From NCBI GenBank assembly GCA_002825465.1, contig PJER01000110.1, positions 1 to 11,683 of the forward strand: a DNA stretch of 11,683 bases. Direction: 5' to 3'. Made by a program: the position numbers and the translations under genes. The stretch is from Candidatus Thorarchaeota archaeon MP8T_1 (GTDB lineage: Archaea; Asgardarchaeota; Thorarchaeia; Thorarchaeales; Thorarchaeaceae). Below, one piece after another: positions 5,301-10,790 of the stretch. Positions within the stretch are counted from its first letter, which is position 1. Every line of letters starts with the position of its first letter. The notes under the pieces were generated by a model, which was not told where the DNA came from, did no database searches, and saw nothing but the letters and a program-made list of their open reading frames with translations.

Positions 5301-5335
5301 CCTCTGGCTTTATAGAAGATGTCGAGCAAGCGTAG
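5168..5335 (+). CDS. Small overlapping ORF or displaced C-terminal half, 55 aa
   Basis: In the -1 frame relative to the preceding ORF, this segment encodes 55 residues of ordinary, acidic, tyrosine-containing protein (RRDETFDEYIIDNKLEDKY, then KGTEYAPTGG and FIEDVEQA). The frame opens only at 5162, after a TGA at 5159-5161. Possible starts are ATG 5168 (poor SD) and ATG 5189 (AAAGG at 5180-5184, 4-base spacing). Its stop overlaps the next gene by 17 bases, which suits the local coupling pattern better than the other frame does. It is either a separate small gene or the true C-terminus of the preceding one. No slippery heptamer was found in the overlap. Confidence 0.5.
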   Translation: MAVCKGNMFVRRDETFDEYIIDNKLEDKYNWMLKGTEYAPTGGMTSGFIEDVEQA

Positions 5336-5552
5336 ACTTAGACGAAGAACATGTGAAGGCAAGAAACAGTATGTCAACGCGCAGTCCGCTAATCAGGCTC
5401 GCGCAAGGATATACAATGACAATCTTGTGAGGTACGGCGGTACTATCAGAATGAATATATACAAGTGTACATTTTGTGGACACTACCATATTGGAAGAAG
5501 AAGTCTAAAACAGAGGAAACTATGTCAAAGAAAACAATCGAGACTAAGGTAA
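5319..5552 (+). CDS. Basic zinc-ribbon protein, 77 aa
   Basis: The protein is very basic at both ends: SKRRLRRR at the start, and RRSLKQRKLCQRKQSRLR at the end. The pattern C-x-G-K-x-x-Y (C12...Y18), a helix with Ala (AQSANQARARIYND), then YKCTFCGHYHIG (C50, C53, H55, H57) is one I recognise from small phage and bacterial proteins that combine a single early Cys with a C-x2-C-x-x-x-H-x-G ribbon. These are usually annotated as hypothetical. Nucleic-acid binding is likely from charge plus zinc ribbon, but is inference. ATG 5319 lies in the end of the previous frame and has no clear SD, so coupling is likely. It overlaps the next gene by 31 bases. Confidence 0.75.
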   Translation: MSSKRRLRRRTCEGKKQYVNAQSANQARARIYNDNLVRYGGTIRMNIYKCTFCGHYHIGRRSLKQRKLCQRKQSRLR

Positions 5553-6193
5553 AAGTTGAAGAGATGATACGGGAGAATAGCCTTGACTTTGCCACTATCA
5601 TCTTTGAATCCTATGATCTACTTGGATACGCAGACGAGTACACCATTACTGTTGAACCAATGGAGAACGAGAAGGACAAGAACAACATCTATATTCGATG
5701 GGAAGTCTATCAAGATACTGGACAAGCACCTATCCTAGCTAACTCCGTAGCAATCCAGGCAAAGAGACTACAAGACCTGAATGAGAGAGAGCAGAAGGAG
5801 TACATTTCTCAAGTGATCAAGAGAAGCGTTCTGTTCTCTATCCTGGCTGCGGAGCGAATGGACTTCAAGCATATCGAGACAGCGATGATCGTTGCAGGAC
5901 TACACCCTAGACGCTCGTTACTTGAGGGCATGATCTTACTGGAATGTCAAGCTCAGATTGATATGAATGTCATCAGCATACCAGAAATGATTGCTGTTGG
6001 CATGACCTACGAGCAAGCTAAGAACAAGTATCAGGAGATCGTAGAGAAGACACCAACGCCTGACTATATTATTGGTACAGTAATACCAGACATAAGAACA
6101 GATGTATCTGTATATATGGCAGGAGCATTCAAGAAAGCAGAGAAAGAGAACCGAGAGTATGAAGAATATCAAAACAGTCTGGACGGGCGATAG
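5522..6193 (+). CDS. Hypothetical protein, 223 aa
   Basis: The start ATG 5522 has AGAGGA at 5512-5517. A longer frame from 5465 exists, but it would lie within the zinc-ribbon gene and encode an atypical Trp/Lys-rich leader. The protein is soluble and acidic, with an N-terminal alpha/beta part (SLDFATIIFESYDLL, YTITVEPMENE, NIYIRWEVYQDTG), a central helical part (QKEYISQVIKRSVLFSILAAERM; ETAMIVAGLHPRRSLLEGMI), and a charged C-terminal helix (AFKKAEKENREYEEYQNS). No catalytic motif or cysteine ribbon was recognised. It overlaps the glycosyltransferase gene by 35 bases, so the two may act together, but the role is unknown. Confidence 0.8.
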   Translation: MSKKTIETKVKVEEMIRENSLDFATIIFESYDLLGYADEYTITVEPMENEKDKNNIYIRWEVYQDTGQAPILANSVAIQAKRLQDLNEREQKEYISQVIKRSVLFSILAAERMDFKHIETAMIVAGLHPRRSLLEGMILLECQAQIDMNVISIPEMIAVGMTYEQAKNKYQEIVEKTPTPDYIIGTVIPDIRTDVSVYMAGAFKKAEKENREYEEYQNSLDGR

Positions 6194-7169
6194 AGGAGTG
6201 TCCGATAATGTTCGGTTATTGATGCCAGCAAATGCACTTGCTAGACTTGGCTACCCACAACCGAAACTTACTACACTTGTATATAGAGCCGATGTCCGCC
6301 TTGATGAAATACCTGATGTCGATGTTGTAATCATGAGCAGACCTCATTATCTGAGCATGATTAAACAGCTCAAAGACGCAGGGATAAAGGTACTCGCAGA
6401 TCAAGATGATGACTTCTTTGCAATAGAGAAGAACCACCCTGGCTATGTTGGCGTTGGCTCTGGCGATCCTCTATGGTTAGACATGCACGAGAAGAGTCTT
6501 GCAGAGGTAGATGGGATAATCGTTACCACTGAAGAACTGAAGGAAAGAATGTCGAGACTGAATGAAAATATTTATGTGATCCCAAATGGATGGGAGAAAA
6601 GGAATAAGTATTGGGATGTCTGGTTTCGCAGTTCTATGTATACCTTTGGTTTCTCTGGAACAATGACGCACAGGAAAGACTTCATGGAGTGTAGAGAAGG
6701 GCTTATAAGAGTACTGAACAGGTACAAGAACACACGAGTTGTGATTGCTGGTGATCCTGGTATCTACAGACAGCTTGACCAAGTACCAGAGAGACAGAAG
6801 CTGTTCATTCCCCCTGTTAATTTCGAGTACTACCCTGCTACACTCGGCTATTTTGATTGTCTATTAGTGCCACTTGAGAACACCTACTTCAATGCTGCCA
6901 AGAGCGACATCAAGCTCGTGGATGCTGGAGCAAAAAGAATACCATTCGTGGCTACTCCATTACCAGCTTATAAGGATTGGGGGAAGGGAGGGTTGTATGC
7001 GGAGACCGAAGAAGAATGGTACGAGTGTCTTGCTACCCTTGCTGTAAATAATGCTAATGATGGGACATGGATCGCAAGACAAGGACATGAGAAGGCAATG
7101 GAAAGAGAGATCGATACTCTCATTGTAAAGTGGGAGGAGGTCTTGGAGGACATAACTGATGGAAATTAA
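6159..7169 (+). CDS. GT-B-fold glycosyltransferase (GT4-like), 336 aa
   Basis: The C-terminal nucleotide-sugar-binding half is clear: VIPNGW (140-145) at the inter-domain hinge, YTFGFSGTMTHRKDF (161-175) beginning the second Rossmann domain, VVIAGDP (194-200), and KSDIKLVDAGAKRIPFVATP (248-267). The last is the GT4 donor-binding loop in the position of the E-x7-E motif, with Asp (D255) replacing the usual first Glu. The N-terminal acceptor half has VDVVIMSRP and an acidic ADQDDDFF stretch. It transfers a sugar from a nucleotide donor; the acceptor is unknown. Phage enzymes of this type glycosylate modified DNA bases, phage proteins or host surface glycans. There is no signal peptide or membrane span. 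The SD at ATG 6159 is weak; it is coupled to the previous gene. Confidence 0.85.
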   Translation: MKNIKTVWTGDRGVSDNVRLLMPANALARLGYPQPKLTTLVYRADVRLDEIPDVDVVIMSRPHYLSMIKQLKDAGIKVLADQDDDFFAIEKNHPGYVGVGSGDPLWLDMHEKSLAEVDGIIVTTEELKERMSRLNENIYVIPNGWEKRNKYWDVWFRSSMYTFGFSGTMTHRKDFMECREGLIRVLNRYKNTRVVIAGDPGIYRQLDQVPERQKLFIPPVNFEYYPATLGYFDCLLVPLENTYFNAAKSDIKLVDAGAKRIPFVATPLPAYKDWGKGGLYAETEEEWYECLATLAVNNANDGTWIARQGHEKAMEREIDTLIVKWEEVLEDITDGN

Positions 7170-7476
7170 ACTGAAACAACGAGAGGACGTATTAGGTAAT
7201 TCGTATGTTGCCGTTGAACCCTTCTTTGATGATGTCTATAGCAACGGAGCATACATGAATAGTGATCAGTCATTCTCTGGAAGTGCAATGACTTATGACT
7301 TCAACTATCTACCCTTACACCCTGTCTCTCCTCCGCGGGAGAAGAAGAAGCTTCCTGCAACGTGGAAATGCAATGGGTGTCACGCTGGCAATCCTTGGAA
7401 AGAAGGAAGCTGCACTAAATGTGGAGCACCTAAATACGATAGTGTTGATTATGAATGGGAAAAGGAGATGAGTTGA
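7159..7476 (+). CDS. Protein with RanBP2-type zinc finger, 105 aa
   Basis: The C-terminal third carries W69-K-C71-x2-C74-x3-N78-x6-C85-x2-C88-G-A-P, an exact fit to the RanBP2-type zinc-finger consensus (W-x-C-x2-4-C-x3-N-x6-C-x2-C followed by G-x-P). In eukaryotes this finger binds ubiquitin or single-stranded RNA. In a phage protein, an RNA or protein contact is the reasonable guess. The N-terminal 65 residues are acidic and aromatic (VEPFFDDVYSNGAYMNSD) and may be largely disordered, followed by a Pro/Lys linker (SPPREKKK). The start ATG 7159 has GGAGG at 7145-7149 and overlaps the glycosyltransferase stop. The SPPRE linker lies at one copy of a 17-nt inverted repeat. Confidence 0.8.
   Translation: MEIKLKQREDVLGNSYVAVEPFFDDVYSNGAYMNSDQSFSGSAMTYDFNYLPLHPVSPPREKKKLPATWKCNGCHAGNPWKEGSCTKCGAPKYDSVDYEWEKEMS
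7327..7343 (-). repeat. 17-nt GC-rich inverted-repeat partner B (SacII-like core)
   Basis: On the + strand this reads TCTCCTCCGCGGGAGAA, the exact reverse complement of 1605-1621. It lies in the linker of the RanBP2-type zinc-finger gene, encoding the SPPRE segment. The two sites are in inverted orientation about 5.7 kb apart. Confidence 0.6.
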
Positions 7477-7757
7477 TGGTGCTCAATAAAAAACCACGGA
7501 TAACCGCCTATCTAAATATGTTTTACAAGAATGCACCAAAAGGCTATGTTGGTCCTACACAGGAGGGATGGTCAATAGGCACAGATGAACCAATGGAGCT
7601 GAACGAGATGCTATCTGGTGCAATGTTTGTCGTTATAAATTTCTATCAGAAGATACATGAAATGGATGATGAACAGATATACGAAGAGATAGAGAAAGTG
7701 AAGAAAATTTTCACTCGAAAGGAAGAGCAAGCTGATGATAATTTACGTGTGGGATAA
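7476..7757 (+). CDS. Hypothetical protein, 93 aa
   Basis: I chose ATG 7476 rather than ATG 7455 because AGGAG (7463-7467) lies 8 bases upstream and the codon overlaps the previous TGA as TGATG. The N-terminal part is basic and loop-like (NKKPRITAYLNMFYKNAPKG), followed by a Trp/Gly turn and two helices: a hydrophobic one (MLSGAMFVVINFYQKIHEM) and an acidic-basic one (DEQIYEEIEKVKKIFTRKEEQ) with possible coiled-coil character. No conserved motif was recognised. The function is unknown. Confidence 0.7.
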   Translation: MVLNKKPRITAYLNMFYKNAPKGYVGPTQEGWSIGTDEPMELNEMLSGAMFVVINFYQKIHEMDDEQIYEEIEKVKKIFTRKEEQADDNLRVG

Positions 7758-7947
7758 AAAAGGTAGTAGTCCTCTGGATGATCCGTCTTTTATGTCAACA
7801 GATCCAACTAAGATAAAGATCATCTCTGATGGTACGTTCATCATAAAAGAAACGGACGATGGCATCTCTATATCTGCCGATGATCGTATTGAGATACGTC
7901 CAGTCGCATCAAACATGATCGTAGTGAGAGATACTAACTATGAGTAA
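7735..7947 (+). CDS. Hypothetical all-beta protein, 70 aa
   Basis: The start ATG 7735 lies 23 bases inside the preceding gene, downstream of a GGAAGAG stretch (7721-7727). The sequence alternates short hydrophobic strands and polar turns: IIYVWDKKG, KIKIISDG, TFIIKETDDG, ISISADDR, IEIRPVASN, MIVVRDT. It is therefore probably a small beta-sheet domain with no helix. It has no Cys and no recognised motif. The reading frame ends in an overlap with the next ATG (7940). The function is unknown. Confidence 0.65.
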   Translation: MIIYVWDKKGSSPLDDPSFMSTDPTKIKIISDGTFIIKETDDGISISADDRIEIRPVASNMIVVRDTNYE

Positions 7948-8233
7948 GGGAACAAGGGATGAGTATCCATTCAGAATGGTGTCTATACCAGTCTATGACA
8001 CATTCATCAGGGAGGACGATGGCTATGGTCATGGATACCTGACATTTCACACGAACCCTACTAAGGTCATAGTGGATGACAAGGAGATAGGCTACGTTTC
8101 TGGTGGTATTGGAATGGAGTTGATCAGCATTGGAAATGGTGGAGAGAACACGTTTGCTATATGGCATGATGATCTCTGGAACGCTGTAAAAGAAGCAATA
8201 GAAAAGGAGAGAGATGATAACCAACCTCAGTGA
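7940..8233 (+). CDS. Hypothetical protein, 97 aa
   Basis: ATG 7940 overlaps the upstream TAA, with GAGAG at 7926-7930 as a modest SD. The product looks like a beta-rich domain (RMVSIPVYDTFI, GYLTFHTNPTKVIVDDKEIG, GMELISIGNGGENTFAIW) with one C-terminal helix (DDLWNAVKEAIEKERDD). It resembles the previous protein in having strand-turn-strand pairs with Asp/Gly turns, but I cannot call a relationship. There is no membrane segment, zinc site or recognised family. Confidence 0.7.
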   Translation: MSKGTRDEYPFRMVSIPVYDTFIREDDGYGHGYLTFHTNPTKVIVDDKEIGYVSGGIGMELISIGNGGENTFAIWHDDLWNAVKEAIEKERDDNQPQ

Positions 8234-8483
8234 ACTGATTGATAAGCTGGAACAGATAGACAATGACCTTGCGGAATGCGAGAAGTCTATCAATGGATTC
8301 AAGTTTAGACGACCAAGCAGTAATGCACTACGTACTGCCTCACACTGCATCGATGAGGCTGAAGTATATACCATGCATACAGTAAGAGAGCTGCGTGAGT
8401 TTCTATCGGAGTTGCAGAAGGAGATACCCATAAATGCCGAAGAGATTAAAAGCACAACAGTCTCTCAAGACAGCACTCAGTAA
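8214..8483 (+). CDS. Small helical protein, 89 aa
   Basis: AAGGAG (8204-8209) precedes ATG 8214, which lies 20 bases inside the previous gene. The sequence is almost wholly helical, with heptad-like spacing in SELIDKLEQIDNDLAECEKSI and again in VRELREFLSELQKEI, separated by a Arg/Pro/Ser linker (FRRPSSN). A two-helix hairpin or a short coiled coil is likely. There is no known motif. The coding region overlaps the next gene by 50 bases, one of the longest overlaps in this cluster. Confidence 0.65.
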   Translation: MITNLSELIDKLEQIDNDLAECEKSINGFKFRRPSSNALRTASHCIDEAEVYTMHTVRELREFLSELQKEIPINAEEIKSTTVSQDSTQ

Positions 8484-8625
8484 CTCGACAAGAGAGATTG
8501 ACAGAGAGCTGAAGTCGCTTCATAACATCTATGATCGAGAAGTGTACTTGAGTAGTCTTATGAGATACACCCGACAAAAGCTTGACGAGATAAGCGCAGC
8601 AGTCGCTTTCATTGAAAAGAGATGA
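8434..8625 (+). CDS. Small basic helical protein, 63 aa
   Basis: AAGGAG at 8418-8423 lies 10 bases before ATG 8434, inside the preceding gene, so this frame has its own translation signal. The protein is basic and helical: KRLKAQQSLKTALSNSTREIDRELKSL expressed as two adjoining helices, then YDREVYLSSLMRYTRQKLDEI and a short hydrophobic end (AAVAFIEKR). Its TGA overlaps the next ATG as ATGA. It shares with the next protein a YD...YL..LM pattern, perhaps by chance. The function is unknown. Confidence 0.55.
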   Translation: MPKRLKAQQSLKTALSNSTREIDRELKSLHNIYDREVYLSSLMRYTRQKLDEISAAVAFIEKR

Positions 8626-8924
8626 ATAACTTCACAGAAATAGATATGCGCTGTAGGTCTGTAATCAGGGTATCTCAGCACATCTCGCTATATAGTACAA
8701 CAGTTACACGAATAGAAGACCTAAAGAGAGCTATTGAGAGATGGGAGGGTGAACAAGTGGAAAAAGACTACGATACATACCTTACACATCTTATGCTTAC
8801 TGTTCTCACTGCAATGAACCTTGGAATAGAAAAGAGGCATAAGTCACTAAAGGCAAGACTGATTGATCTAAGAAATGCCATTGATGAATATCTGGAGAAA
8901 CTTGATGACAGACCAACAGAATGA
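8622..8924 (+). CDS. Small helical protein, 100 aa
   Basis: ATG 8622 overlaps the previous stop as ATGA with little SD, so translation is probably coupled. The protein reads as three or four helices: VIRVSQHISLYS, IEDLKRAIERWEGEQVEKDYD, a more hydrophobic one with TYLTHLMLTVLTAMNLGI, and a charged coiled-coil-like end (KARLIDLRNAIDEYLEKLDD). The hydrophobic helix is interrupted by His/Thr and is not a convincing membrane span. No family was recognised. Confidence 0.65.
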   Translation: MNNFTEIDMRCRSVIRVSQHISLYSTTVTRIEDLKRAIERWEGEQVEKDYDTYLTHLMLTVLTAMNLGIEKRHKSLKARLIDLRNAIDEYLEKLDDRPTE

Positions 8925-9093
8925 TACAGATCGACAGATACAGCTTCTTGAAGAACGAATACAGGAACTGGAGGTACATAACGCAGAGCTTGAGCGTCTT
9001 GTAAGGATGAAGCTACAAGGGAGTCGTACTCCCAAGGATTACACAGATTGGCAAGAGGAAGCAAGGAGAGTGCTAAATGATTCTAGTTTTTGA
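8905..9093 (+). CDS. Small coiled-coil protein, 62 aa
   Basis: GGAG (8894-8897) lies 7 bases before ATG 8905, 20 bases inside the previous gene. Residues about 8-34 form a textbook short coiled coil: DRQIQLLEERIQELEVHNAE followed by LERLVRM, with leucine or isoleucine at a/d spacing. The tail (SRTPKDYTDWQEEARRVLND) is charged. The layout is that of a small dimerising adaptor, but no partner can be named. It overlaps the next gene by 17 bases. Confidence 0.65.
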   Translation: MTDQQNDTDRQIQLLEERIQELEVHNAELERLVRMKLQGSRTPKDYTDWQEEARRVLNDSSF

Positions 9094-9283
9094 ACACGGT
9101 GATCCAGACTATCCGCCTGAAGTGTACTGCTGTATAACCTGTGCTGGACTATCTGGAAGAACAAATGAAGAACTATCATCGATCAGCTATCACAATCGAA
9201 ACTGCGATGCTGGAAGAGAGGTAGAGATTGGCGAAGAGGACTTTGAGTTCTGTGTCCAATGTGGAGATGTGCTGGAGGGATAA
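9077..9283 (+). CDS. Small acidic Cys-rich (putative zinc) protein, 68 aa
   Basis: AAGGAG (9063-9068) lies 8 bases before ATG 9077. The 68-residue protein has C18, C19 and C22 (CCITC), H39 and C43 (YHNRNC), and C59 with C62 (FCVQCG). The C-x2-C at 19/22 and the C-x2-C at 59/62 could form one zinc ribbon, with H39/C43 adding a possible second site. The body is strongly acidic (REVEIGEEDFEF), so nucleic-acid binding is less likely than protein binding. Its stop is 1 base before the next ATG. No family was recognised. Confidence 0.65.
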   Translation: MILVFEHGDPDYPPEVYCCITCAGLSGRTNEELSSISYHNRNCDAGREVEIGEEDFEFCVQCGDVLEG

Positions 9284-9284
9284 C

Positions 9285-9548
9285 ATGAGAGTAAAGCTTG
9301 CGAACTATATAGCAGTAGTCCTAAAAGAGATTGAGAACGGCATTCTTGAGGCAAAGTTTTCAGACATTAATGCTATAAGCCCAAGCGAGGTTGAGTTTGA
9401 TCTGAATATAAGCTCTTCCCTTGAGGATGATGATGCCTATGTAGCAAATGCCAGAGTGTTCGGGGAACAAGGTAGAGTAAGATTTACTGTCAAGATAGTA
9501 ACAGATACTACGGAAAATAGCGATGAGCAAGCCAATCTTGGCGGATAA
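9285..9548 (+). CDS. Hypothetical protein, 87 aa
   Basis: GGAGGG (9274-9279) lies 5 bases before ATG 9285, a strong signal; an in-frame ATG at 9228 lies inside the previous gene and has none. The protein begins with a helix (KLANYIAVVLKEIENGILEA) and continues as beta strands rich in acidic residues (EVEFDLNISSSLEDDDAYVANARVF, RVRFTVKIVTD). This resembles a small alpha plus beta-sheet domain. No motif was recognised. It overlaps the next gene by 26 bases. Confidence 0.7.
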   Translation: MRVKLANYIAVVLKEIENGILEAKFSDINAISPSEVEFDLNISSSLEDDDAYVANARVFGEQGRVRFTVKIVTDTTENSDEQANLGG

Positions 9549-10458
9549 GATAATATATGCACTGGAAAGTACAGATAAAGCAGAAAAGGCTGTAGTCTTT
9601 GATGTCGAACACATCATAGACTGGTACTTAGATACCACCAATCCGCACGAGATTGATCTTTACAAAGATTTTCCCTGTCTTGGTCCTGTCTATCCAGTAA
9701 TCGTTATGGAGGCATCAGCAAAGAAGTGGAAACACGCTGAATCAATTCTTGCCTATGGTACTAGGATATGTGCATTGATGGTATTCGTAGACACACAAGA
9801 GCCAGAGAAAAACAAGAAGATTGTTGATGGATACTACGAAGCAAGAGGGTGTATTGACACAGAAGTAAGATGGATACTTGAGCTGGCAATAGCAATGGGA
9901 AACAAGGATGGATTTATAGAAAATCCTACTGAAGCTGGAAATGCCTTCTTCTTCCAGTCAAGACTATTTATCGGTAATGATGGAAGTCCACTAAAATTCA
10001 GAGGTTCGTTGGAGAATACTCACATTGATATAAAGTATTCTAATGGCTATGTGATTGGATATAACGAGAATTGGGATGACATATTCAAGAGGACTATTGT
10101 ATCTTATGCACCGTTCCTAATGGCACTATCTATCATGAACTGCAAGAATGTAGAGATCGTGGATATGAAGCCTCGTGTACATGGAAAACGGAAGAGACAT
10201 GCTCCTAAAGTGAAGTACTACACCCTGAATGTATACCCGTTTAAGACCAGAAAGGAGAACATTCAACATGGGAATGGAGATGGCAGCAAGAAAGCTATGC
10301 ATCTCAGGCGTGGACATTGGGCAGATTATCGCTATGGTCCAGGTCTATTTGGAAATCCGAGCCTGACTGGTATCTACTGGAAAGGTCCAGTCCTATGCGG
10401 AAATATTGATGAAGGAATGGTAGTGAAAGATTATCGTATTGCTGGAGGAGATCAATGA
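9523..10458 (+). CDS. Phage protein with conserved C-terminal RGH...PLFG-like domain, 311 aa
   Basis: The N-terminal part is alpha/beta with no clear motif. Residues about 197-293 follow a pattern I recognise from hypothetical proteins of many phages and prophages: PFLMALSIMNCKNVEIVD (197-214), a basic linker (VHGKRKRHAPK), a strand ending TLNVYPF, then MHLRRGHWADYRYGPGLFGN (259-278) and a G-x-Y/F-W strand (TGIYWKGPVLCGN). In relatives the last part reads roughly RGHF-x-Y-T...PLFGK...GTFW. I know of no established function for this domain. ATG 9523 has only a weak SD and overlaps the previous gene. The end overlaps ATG 10455 as ATGA. Confidence 0.8.
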   Translation: MSKPILADKIIYALESTDKAEKAVVFDVEHIIDWYLDTTNPHEIDLYKDFPCLGPVYPVIVMEASAKKWKHAESILAYGTRICALMVFVDTQEPEKNKKIVDGYYEARGCIDTEVRWILELAIAMGNKDGFIENPTEAGNAFFFQSRLFIGNDGSPLKFRGSLENTHIDIKYSNGYVIGYNENWDDIFKRTIVSYAPFLMALSIMNCKNVEIVDMKPRVHGKRKRHAPKVKYYTLNVYPFKTRKENIQHGNGDGSKKAMHLRRGHWADYRYGPGLFGNPSLTGIYWKGPVLCGNIDEGMVVKDYRIAGGDQ

Positions 10459-10787
10459 CTATAGAAGAATATGCTGATATGGCACTGGCATTAGAGCCTG
10501 GGCAGAAGTTGATTGTTATTACAAGGACACACCAACGTTCCAGAGATGTTCTCAATGAAGTGTTCATTAACATTCTCGATAAGGGAGGGAGACCAGAGAT
10601 AGATCACATCAACACCTTTGGAAACTACTCAGTGGTCTTCACGAATGGCGCATATATATGGTTTGTACCACTCTCCGATATTAGACGCCTGAAGGGTATC
10701 GAGTACACCTATCTTAGAATTGAGGATGGCGTCAAGATCGATATAAACCTAGAGAACGAACTGAAAGCACGTGTAAAGGAGGGCTGA
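10455..10787 (+). CDS. Small protein resembling a P-loop-less terminase/helicase ATPase segment, 110 aa
   Basis: GGAGGAG (10444-10450) precedes ATG 10455, which overlaps the previous TGA. The order of elements, LIVITRTHQRSRDVLNEV (19-36), YSVVFTNGAYIWFVPLSD (58-75) and RRLKGIEYTYLRIEDG (77-92), parallels the part of terminase-like ATPases between Walker A and Walker B: a post-Walker A strand and helix, the NG-x-I-x-F strand pair, then RG-x-x-x-D with a Walker B-like strand. There is no Walker A, and the Walker B acidic pair is only partly kept (IEDG). Such proteins recur in phages without known function. It is probably not an active ATPase alone. The homology is inferred by pattern. Confidence 0.75.
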   Translation: MTIEEYADMALALEPGQKLIVITRTHQRSRDVLNEVFINILDKGGRPEIDHINTFGNYSVVFTNGAYIWFVPLSDIRRLKGIEYTYLRIEDGVKIDINLENELKARVKEG

Positions 10788-10790
10788 GTA

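Noticed and set aside
7455..7475. Earlier start ATG 7455 for the 93-aa protein
   Set aside because: It lies upstream of the AGGAG at 7463-7467, which is ideally placed for ATG 7476.
8495..8530. TTGACA in the helical-gene cluster as a possible second promoter
   Set aside because: The best -10 at suitable spacing is poor (TCATAA-like) and the site lies in coding sequence with no gene start nearby.
9531..9542. GCCAATCTTGGC hairpin near the start of the 311-aa gene
   Set aside because: The stem is only four to five pairs with a very short loop, has no T-run, and its sequence is constrained by coding in two overlapping genes.
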